Below, piece after piece: positions 7,442 to 12,899 of a DNA stretch of 12,899 nt. A model generated the notes under the pieces. The model ran no database searches. It saw only the letters and a program-made list of their open reading frames with translations, and was not told the origin of the DNA. Each line of letters opens with the position of its first letter. Within the stretch, counting starts at the first letter, position 1. Source of the stretch: JAWXTP01 sp044433415 (GTDB lineage: Bacteria; Bacteroidota; Bacteroidia; Bacteroidales; Rikenellaceae); NCBI GenBank assembly GCA_044433415.1, contig JAWXTP010000084.1, positions 1-12,899 of the forward strand. Reading direction: 5' to 3'. The position numbers were made by a program, and so were the translations under genes.

Positions 7442-8863
7442 ATGAAACTGAAATTTTATAGTGCTGCTATAGCTGTAGCTTTATTTGCAAGCTGTAGCAA
7501 TCAAAGTAGTAACGTGACGCTTGTCTCAACAAGTGAAACTGACAGATGGAATTACGAAACTGCCGTAAAAGCTGACGAAGCTACAGCTTCTGTTATTACA
7601 GTAGACAAATCTGCTGTAGAACAGGAGGTTATCGGTTTCGGAGCTTGTTTTAATGAACTAGGATGGACTTCACTTAGTCTTCTTTCGCCAGAAGATCGTG
7701 AAAGTATCTTAAAAGAGCTTTTCCAGCCTTCTTATGGAGCAAACTTCAACATTTGCCGTATGCCTTTAGGCGCTAACGACTTCTCTTTAGATTGGTATTC
7801 ATATTGCGAAACTGACGGAGATTTCGATATGAAAACTTTCTCTATTGATAACGATAAGAACACTCTTATTCCATTTATCAATGCCGCAAAGAAATATAAT
7901 CCATCAGTTAAAATATGGGCTTCACCTTGGTCTCCTCCTACATGGATGAAATACAATGGTCACTATGCTGCAAAATATAACGGCGATGCTCCTAATCCTA
8001 AATATCACAATGGTCTAGCTAAAGACAATCAAGGATTTGAAGGTACTGACATGTTTAAACAAGAAGATAAATACTTATCTGCTTATGCTTTATACTTCTC
8101 TAAGTTTATTGAAGCCTATAAACAAGAAGGTATAGATATTTTTGCTGTTATGCCTCAGAATGAGTTTAACTCAGACCAAGTATTCCCTAGCTGTTGTTGG
8201 CAAGCTCAAAGTTTAGCTAACTTCATTGGCTCACACTTAGGTCCTAAAATGGAAGAGCAAGGTGTAGAGATTATGTTCGGTACTATGGAACGTCCAGATG
8301 CTAAACTTGTTGACACTATCCTTACAGACCCTAAATCTAAGCAATATATTAAAGGTGTAGGTTTCCAATGGGCAGGTAGAGATGCTATTCCTACAGTTCA
8401 CAAAAACTACCCTGATATGTTATTATACCAAACAGAACAAGAATGTGGTGACGGTAAAAATGACTGGGAACACCTTACTCACTCTTGGGAATTGTTAAAA
8501 CACTACTTCGATAATGGTACTTCAGCATATATGTACTGGAATATCTCTCTTGAAGAAGGTGGTATTAGCCGTTGGGGTTGGGCTCAAAACTCTCTTGTAG
8601 TTGTTGATCCTGAAACAAAAACTTACGAATTCTCTAGCGAGTACTACCTAATGAAACACATCAGTCATTTCGTAGCTCCTGGTAGTAAGTACTTAAAACT
8701 TGACGGTGTAGAAGATGCTTTAGCATTTGTTACTCCTGAGAATCAAGTTGTAATGTTATTATTTGAACGTACAGGTAAAAATCGTACTGTAGAAATCGTA
8801 GTTGACGGTAAAAAAGAAACTGTTGTACTTCCTAAACACAGTATAAACACAGTTGTTTTATAG
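7442..8863 (+). CDS. GH30-family beta-glucanase/glucosylceramidase-like lipoprotein
   Basis: Glycoside hydrolase family 30 enzyme of 473 residues. The frame extends upstream to 7319, but that part runs through a hairpin and the promoter. ATG at 7442 gives a clean lipoprotein signal (MKLKFYSAAIAVALFASC, Cys18), so the protein is membrane-anchored. The mature part starts with the GH30 mark EVIGFGACFNELGW, then the TIM barrel with ICRMPLGANDFS and WASPWSPPTWMK. The predicted acid/base is Glu241 in MPQNEF and the nucleophile Glu332 in YQTEQECG. A short beta-sandwich closes the C-terminus (about 410-473). Such proteins are usually named glucosylceramidase, but in Bacteroides a GH30 subfamily 3 enzyme next to a GH3 beta-glucosidase degrades beta-1,6-glucan. 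The GH3 neighbour here makes that a good alternative. The substrate is not settled by sequence. Confidence 0.9.
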   Translation: MKLKFYSAAIAVALFASCSNQSSNVTLVSTSETDRWNYETAVKADEATASVITVDKSAVEQEVIGFGACFNELGWTSLSLLSPEDRESILKELFQPSYGANFNICRMPLGANDFSLDWYSYCETDGDFDMKTFSIDNDKNTLIPFINAAKKYNPSVKIWASPWSPPTWMKYNGHYAAKYNGDAPNPKYHNGLAKDNQGFEGTDMFKQEDKYLSAYALYFSKFIEAYKQEGIDIFAVMPQNEFNSDQVFPSCCWQAQSLANFIGSHLGPKMEEQGVEIMFGTMERPDAKLVDTILTDPKSKQYIKGVGFQWAGRDAIPTVHKNYPDMLLYQTEQECGDGKNDWEHLTHSWELLKHYFDNGTSAYMYWNISLEEGGISRWGWAQNSLVVVDPETKTYEFSSEYYLMKHISHFVAPGSKYLKLDGVEDALAFVTPENQVVMLLFERTGKNRTVEIVVDGKKETVVLPKHSINTVVL

Positions 8864-8984
8864 ACTAAAGGGAACTTCTAAAAATCGAGTAAAACCAATT
8901 ATTAGAACGCCCCTAAAATAAAAGGATATCTCTTAGTGCCAAACCACTAACAATTAACATATTCCTTTAAATTTATACATCGTT

Positions 8985-9027
8985 AAAAACCTTGTAAGCT
9001 GTTTTCAACAATTGCAAGGTTTTTTTT
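8985..9027 (+). terminator. Terminator between the GH30 and GH3 genes
   Basis: A 10-base stem (8985-8994 with 9015-9024) is followed by a T-run to 9027, with a small inner TGTT/AACA stem. It should end GH30 transcription. No consensus -33/-7 pair is visible between it and the GH3 start at 9094, so some read-through may be needed for GH3 expression. Confidence 0.75.
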
Positions 9028-9030
9028 ATT

Positions 9031-9054
9031 AGACAGACAGACAGACAGACAGAC
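9031..9054. repeat. Tetranucleotide microsatellite, (AGAC)x6
   Basis: Six perfect AGAC units lie between the terminator and the GH3 start codon, 40 bases before the ATG. Such tracts change length by slipped-strand pairing. Being upstream of the gene, a change would alter spacing or leader length, not reading frame. Confidence 0.9.
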
Positions 9055-9093
9055 AATCAATTATCAATCAATAAACCATTAACACATTATTTT

Positions 9094-11763
9094 ATGAGAA
9101 AAATTTTATACTTTATAGGAAGTGTAATTTTATTTAGTTCAGTTGCTACAAGTTGTGACTCTGAGCCTAAATACAAGAACTCAAAATATTCGGTTGAAGA
9201 AAGGGTTAAAGACCTTGTTTCACGAATGACACTTGAAGAAAAGGTAGCTCAAATGGATATGTTACGTGCTAAAGAAATCGTTGTAGACACTATCACTTTC
9301 AACGAAGAAAATTTAGTAAAATACATAGACAAGATGAACATTGGAGCTATCCACGACTTTTACCCACAAACTGCTGAGATGGCAAATGCTCTTCAAAAGC
9401 GTTGTATTGAGGGTTCTCGTCTAGGTATTCCTATCATCTTTATTGAGGAAGCTCTACACGGATACGGCGGTAGAGGTGCTACAAACTTCCCTATTCCTCT
9501 AGGTAACGCTTCAACATGGGATACTACTATGATGAACCAAATTGGTAAAGTTATAGGAGCAGAAGCTAGAGCTCACGGTGTACACTTTGTTCTAGGTCCT
9601 AACCTTGACCTTTCGCGCGACATCCGTTGGGGACGTGTTGAGGAAACTTTCGGTGAAGACACTTACCTTTCTGCTCGTATGGGTGTAAACCTTATCAAAG
9701 GTATGCAAGGAGACACTCTTTCTGATCATAACACTGTAGCTTCAGAGCCTAAACACTATGCAGTACATGGTGAGCCTGAGAATGGTCACAATGCAGCACC
9801 TGCACACATCGGTGAAAGAGAAGCTCGTTCTGAGCCTCTTTACGTATTTGAAAAAGCTGTAAAAGAAGCTAACGCTAGAGGTATCATGGCTGCTTACCAC
9901 GATTTAGATGGTATTCCTTGTATCTCTAACAAATGGTTACTTACAGACGTACTTAGAGACGACTGGGGTTTCAATGGCTTTGTAGTTTCTGACCTTGACG
10001 CTATTGCTTTACAGTTAGACTTCCACATGACTGCTGCAACTGAGAAAGAAGCTGTTGCCGCATCTATCAATGCTGGTTTAAATATGCAATTCTATGACTT
10101 CCCTTACGCTGTATTCCAAGCGGCAGTAATTGAAGCTGTAAATGATGGTTCTATTCCTATGGCTACTATAGACAGCGCTGTAGGTGACATCTTACGTGTG
10201 AAATTTGAGTTAGGATTATTTGACAATCCTTATGTAGACCCTACACTTATTGCTCAAAGATTCCGCACTGCTGAGCACCAACAGTTAGCTCTTGATGTAG
10301 CTCGTAGCTCTATCACTTTATTAAAAAATGATAAAAACACTCTACCATTTAGCAACGACGTTAAAACTATCACTATTGTTGGTAACTTAGCTGACGTTTC
10401 TTCTTTAGGTGGTTATTCTCCTATAGGTGCTCGTGGTGTTACTGTATATGAAGGTCTTAAAAAACGTTTTGGTGACAAAGTGAAAATTAACCTTATCAGC
10501 AACAGTTTATCTAAAAACTTCTCTAACATTCCTTTAAATATGCTTTCTCCTGCTGTAAATTCTACACAGAAAGGTTTGAAAGTTGACTTCTTCAACAATG
10601 ACGATTTAGAGGGACAACCTGTTTATACTGCTTATGATGATATTGCTCCTTACTGGCACAACCTATCTCCTGCTCCAGGTGTTAATGACAACAACTTCTC
10701 AGCTCGTTGGTCGGGTTATGTAGATGTTCCTTACCCAGGTGAGTATGAGTTTATGTTAAATGCTGACGATAGAGGTAAATTATTCATCAATAACAAAATC
10801 TTAATTGATAGTTGGGATTACGCTAAGAGCAACAAACGCAACACAGCGAAAATATTCTTAAAAGCTGGTAAAACACCTATCACTGTTGAGTACAACGAGA
10901 AAGATGATGTTGCTAGCATTAAGTGTCAATGGAGATTATTAGAAATGGCTTCACAAGATAGCTATTATGCTAAAATGACTCAAGCTGCTAAAAATTCTGA
11001 CGCTGTTATCATCGTTATGGGTGAAAGACAAGATGAGGTAGGTGAATCTAAGGATAAATCAGATCTTAATATCTCTGCTGAAGACCACAAAGTTATTGAT
11101 GCAGTTGTTAAAGCAGGTAAACCTACAGCTACAGTACTTCTTAATGGTAGACCATTAATTCTTACAGATATAGAACCTAAATGTGATGCTATTATTGAAG
11201 CATGGTTCCCAGGTGAAAGTGGTGGTGATGCAGTATGTGATGTTCTTTTCGGTGATGTTAACCCATCGGGTCACTTAACAATCACTTTCCCATTAGATCA
11301 AAACACTATGCCTTCATTCTATTCTCGTAAGAAATCTTCTCGTAGAAACTACATTGATGGTAATGGTAAGGAAGTACTTTACTGCTTCGGTCATGGACTT
11401 AGCTACACAGAATTTGAATACTCTAACTTAGAGATTGCTCCTACAGATGGTACTATCCATGGTGATGTTAACGTTTCATTAGACGTTACTAACACTGGTA
11501 AACGTGCAGGTGCTGACGTTGTTCAACTTTATGTTGGTGATGTTATCGGTACAGTTTCTTCGCCTATCATAGCTCTTAAAGGCTTCTCTAAAGTATACTT
11601 AGAACCAGGTGAAACTAAGAGAGTGACTATGAAACTTGCTCCTGAGCACTTCTCGTTAATCAATAGAGATATGAAACGTGTTGTTGAACCAGGTGAATTT
11701 ATCATATCAGTTGGTAAGTCTTGTGAGGATATCATCTTTAAAGAATCTATTTTTTTAAAGTAA
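9094..11763 (+). CDS. bglX: GH3 beta-glucosidase lipoprotein with PA14 insert
   Basis: Enzyme of 889 residues predicted to remove terminal beta-glucose from oligosaccharides. A lipoprotein signal ends at Cys21 (VATSC) followed by DSEPK; acidic residues there resemble Bacteroidota surface-export signals, though weakly. Domains in order: GH3 N-terminal barrel (about 35-385), with LGPNLDLSRDIRWGR and the predicted nucleophile Asp300 in FVVSDLDA; first part of the GH3 C-terminal domain (about 405-490); a PA14 domain (about 493-617), a carbohydrate-binding insert also known in other GH3 enzymes; the rest of the GH3 C-domain (about 625-740, with GERQDEVGES); and a fibronectin type III-like domain (about 785-875). 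Length and order are normal for PA14-containing GH3 proteins. It probably acts downstream of the GH30 enzyme. Substrate linkage, and beta-xylosidase activity as an alternative, cannot be decided here. Confidence 0.93.
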   Translation: MRKILYFIGSVILFSSVATSCDSEPKYKNSKYSVEERVKDLVSRMTLEEKVAQMDMLRAKEIVVDTITFNEENLVKYIDKMNIGAIHDFYPQTAEMANALQKRCIEGSRLGIPIIFIEEALHGYGGRGATNFPIPLGNASTWDTTMMNQIGKVIGAEARAHGVHFVLGPNLDLSRDIRWGRVEETFGEDTYLSARMGVNLIKGMQGDTLSDHNTVASEPKHYAVHGEPENGHNAAPAHIGEREARSEPLYVFEKAVKEANARGIMAAYHDLDGIPCISNKWLLTDVLRDDWGFNGFVVSDLDAIALQLDFHMTAATEKEAVAASINAGLNMQFYDFPYAVFQAAVIEAVNDGSIPMATIDSAVGDILRVKFELGLFDNPYVDPTLIAQRFRTAEHQQLALDVARSSITLLKNDKNTLPFSNDVKTITIVGNLADVSSLGGYSPIGARGVTVYEGLKKRFGDKVKINLISNSLSKNFSNIPLNMLSPAVNSTQKGLKVDFFNNDDLEGQPVYTAYDDIAPYWHNLSPAPGVNDNNFSARWSGYVDVPYPGEYEFMLNADDRGKLFINNKILIDSWDYAKSNKRNTAKIFLKAGKTPITVEYNEKDDVASIKCQWRLLEMASQDSYYAKMTQAAKNSDAVIIVMGERQDEVGESKDKSDLNISAEDHKVIDAVVKAGKPTATVLLNGRPLILTDIEPKCDAIIEAWFPGESGGDAVCDVLFGDVNPSGHLTITFPLDQNTMPSFYSRKKSSRRNYIDGNGKEVLYCFGHGLSYTEFEYSNLEIAPTDGTIHGDVNVSLDVTNTGKRAGADVVQLYVGDVIGTVSSPIIALKGFSKVYLEPGETKRVTMKLAPEHFSLINRDMKRVVEPGEFIISVGKSCEDIIFKESIFLK

Positions 11764-11789
11764 CAATGTTGTTGTCTCTATGAAACATC

Positions 11790-11900
11790 GGGAAGGCTTT
11801 TCCCAATAGCGGCTCATATTTGCGACCTTTTTGTTTATTTCAATGCTCACAACCCCCGAGGTTGCTCCGCTTAAAATAAACAAAAACGCCGCAAATATGA
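11790..11900. repeat. Long imperfect palindrome after bglX
   Basis: Gene-free stretch 11764-11940. A small GGGAA/TTCCC hairpin (11790-11804) is followed by a long inverted repeat: 11814-11840 pairs with 11874-11900 at 25 of 27 positions. The interior contains a further 5-base CAACC/GGTTG stem (11850-11864). The whole folds as one arm of nearly 90 bases. It may terminate or protect the bglX mRNA, or be a repetitive extragenic palindrome. It shares no obvious sequence with the heptamer/core elements. Confidence 0.65.
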
Positions 11901-11943
11901 ACCACTCTTGAAAAAAGCGGACAGTCGTGGACGCTAAACATTT

Positions 11944-11983
11944 AAAATCTCATGCAGCATCGAGCTGCATGAGATTTTTTTTT
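11944..11983 (+). terminator. Strong terminator hairpin abutting a group II intron
   Basis: A perfect 15-base stem (11944-11958 with 11964-11978), loop ATCGA, with T's running to 11983. The group II intron remnant begins one or two bases later. Confidence 0.85.
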
Positions 11984-12104
11984 GGTTCGCCCAGCATGGG
12001 CGAACTCTAATGGGTGCAAGTCCCTAACACGCCCTAATAGTGGGAAGTGTCTAGCCAATAGCAAGGGTGTCCATCGTGAGGTGGAATCTGAAGGAAGTGT
12101 AATT

Positions 12105-12380
12105 AACAAATATAAAATTCTAAAACGCATAGATAAATGGTTAAGGCGAAGATTAAGAATGTGTATATGGAAATGTTGGAAGAAAGTTAAGACTAAATTT
12201 GAAAATCTCATTAAATGTGGAATAAACAAACAAAAGTCATTGGAATGGGCAAATACTCGTAAAAGCTATTGGCAAGTATCTAAAAGCCCTATACTTCAAC
12301 GAGCCATTACAATCGACAAGATGCGCCAAGCGGGATATACTTTTCTGAGCGACTGTTACAGTAAGTTTTATCGTAATTAA
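12105..12380 (+). pseudogene. ltrA: Group II intron reverse transcriptase/maturase, C-terminal remnant
   Basis: About 85 residues match the end of intron-encoded proteins: IDKWLRRRLRMCIWKCWKK, then TKFENLIKCGINKQKSLEWA, NTRKSYWQVSKSPIL and a QAGYTFLSDCY ending. This is the maturase (domain X) tail. The reverse-transcriptase core with its YADD motif is absent. The open frame reaches back to a TTG at 11982, but that part is structural intron RNA and the terminator, so it is not a real start. The stop codon lies directly before domain V, the usual place in a group II intron. Confidence 0.85.
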
Positions 12381-12459
12381 AGAACCGCCACGTGCCGAAC
12401 GGCATGCGTGGTGGTCTGAGAGGTCGGTGAGGGAAATAATCCCTCACCTCCTACTCGAT
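12381..12459 (+). ncRNA. Group II intron domains V and VI
   Basis: Domain V (12381-12417) folds with a lower stem around ACCGCCACG, a 2-base bulge (TG, 12405-12406), an upper TGCC/GGCA stem and a GAAC loop, the classic catalytic-domain shape with a CGC-type triad candidate. Domain VI is a 9-base stem (12426-12434 with 12440-12448) followed by CTACTCGAT, which has the candidate branch-point A. Both look structurally intact. Confidence 0.8.
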
Positions 12460-12663
12460 TGATAATAGCAGGGACTTTGCAGGGTGGCAACTATAAAATT
12501 ACAATAAAGATTATAGTCTTCTTTAATTTTTCTTGTAATCTTTTTACTGTACATTAGTCGCTTGTCGCTCCCAGTAAGGTTCCAGCAGGGTCACAGTAAA
12601 GTCTCTGTTCTGATTATAGATAAAAATAGATTTTGTATAAATGAGTCTAGAAAGTTAATCTAA
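12460..12663. other. Gene-free stretch with one core repeat
   Basis: No gene is seen. An AT-rich segment can form a weak hairpin (ATTACAA near 12497 with TTGTAAT near 12533). An inverted core TAGTCGCTTGTCGC lies at 12555-12568, identical to 7301-7314, here without the heptamer arrays. Confidence 0.5.
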
Positions 12664-12897
12664 GTGATTGTTTGTATGCTGGTACATTTGACTATATTTG
12701 CTGAGAAATTTAATCTTAAAAAAGTAATTGTTGTTAGTACTGGAGGTATACCTCTAGAGGAGTTTCTATCAATGAATTCTGTAGGTTTATTTAAACAGTA
12801 AAATGGAATATTGCTTTAAGAAGATTAAGTAAGTTGTTGGCTTATTATGCTAACCGAGTAGTCAGATATGTGACAAATTCAACTAGTGTATTATAGT
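12664..12897 (+). other. Unrecognised coding fragments, possibly one broken gene
   Basis: Two short open stretches lie in different frames. The first (12664-12801, with an ATG at 12676) reads MLVHLTIFAEKFNLKK, then VIVVSTGGIPLEEFL, and ends at a stop after GLFKQ. The second (from about 12796 to a stop near 12897) includes ALRRLSKLLAYYANRVVRY. Both have protein-like composition, and a frameshift between them would join them. I do not recognise the family. Chance open frames remain possible. Confidence 0.2.
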
Positions 12898-12899
12898 TT

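Larger units (their letters stand above)
11985..12459 (+). mobile_element. Internally deleted group II intron
   Basis: The 5' end forms a perfect 8-base stem (11985-11992 with 11998-12005, loop AGCAT) of the GTGCGCCCAGCATGGGCG type seen at bacterial group II intron starts; here it begins GTTCG. Domain I sequence follows (GGGTGCAAGTCCCTAACAC, then GGTGTCCATCGTGAGGTGG) but stops near 12100. There it jumps to the maturase C-terminus, then domains V and VI and the intron end CTACTCGAT. At about 475 bases it is far shorter than the 2-2.5 kb of intact introns: the rest of domain I, domains II-III and the reverse-transcriptase part are missing. It is probably unable to splice by itself. Its place right behind a terminator recalls the site choice of class C introns, though the sequence type looks different; the class is not settled. 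Confidence 0.85.

Noticed and set aside
11982..12104. N-terminal part of the open frame leading into the maturase tail
   Set aside because: It starts at a TTG inside the terminator T-run and covers structural intron RNA; its residues resemble no protein family.
11942..12229. Minus-strand open frame across the intron remnant
   Set aside because: It is the antisense of conserved intron RNA and the maturase tail and lacks protein-like features.

Overview
The window looks like chromosomal DNA from a low-GC Bacteroidota, probably Bacteroidales. The evidence is several matches to the Bacteroidota promoter form (TTG, 19-20 bases, TAnnTTTG), starts preceded by A/T-rich sequence instead of Shine-Dalgarno motifs, Bacteroidales-style secreted and lipoprotein glycoside hydrolases, and a matching 5S rRNA tail. 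The genus cannot be fixed from sequence alone.

Layout. Positions 1-82 are the 3' end of a 5S rRNA and its terminator, so the window opens just after an rRNA operon. Positions 83-398 hold no gene but contain a composite repeat. An AraC-family regulator (399-1232, minus) diverges from a MATE exporter (1347-2693, plus). The exporter converges on fabD (2808-3677, minus) across a two-way terminator. A 312-base gap carries the fabD promoter. Three plus-strand glycoside hydrolases follow: a secreted GH2 beta-galactosidase (3990-7217), a GH30 lipoprotein (7442-8863) and a GH3 beta-glucosidase lipoprotein with an inserted PA14 domain (9094-11763). Positions 11764-11983 hold palindromes and a strong terminator. 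Right behind it sits an internally deleted group II intron (11985-12459) with a maturase C-terminus and intact domains V and VI. The last 440 bases hold only fragments.

How the genes may work together. GH30 and GH3 fit a pair in which an endo- or exo-acting beta-glucanase makes short products that the GH3 enzyme trims to glucose. The GH2 enzyme would remove beta-galactosyl residues. No SusC/SusD pair, sensor or sugar transporter lies in the window, so this is not a complete polysaccharide utilization locus here. The GH30 gene has its own promoter, with a perfect palindrome overlapping the -33 box. The AraC/MATE pair is probably a separate regulator-exporter unit.

The least ordinary signal is in the intergenic DNA. 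A core, GCGACAAGCG (longer form GCGACAAGCGACTA), recurs at 188, 258, 302, 7257, 7301 and 12555. In two elements it is flanked on the outside by short arrays of 7-base repeats whose sequence differs from place to place. The copy between the GH2 and GH30 genes folds into a nearly perfect 96-nt hairpin. No clear new multi-gene system was found.
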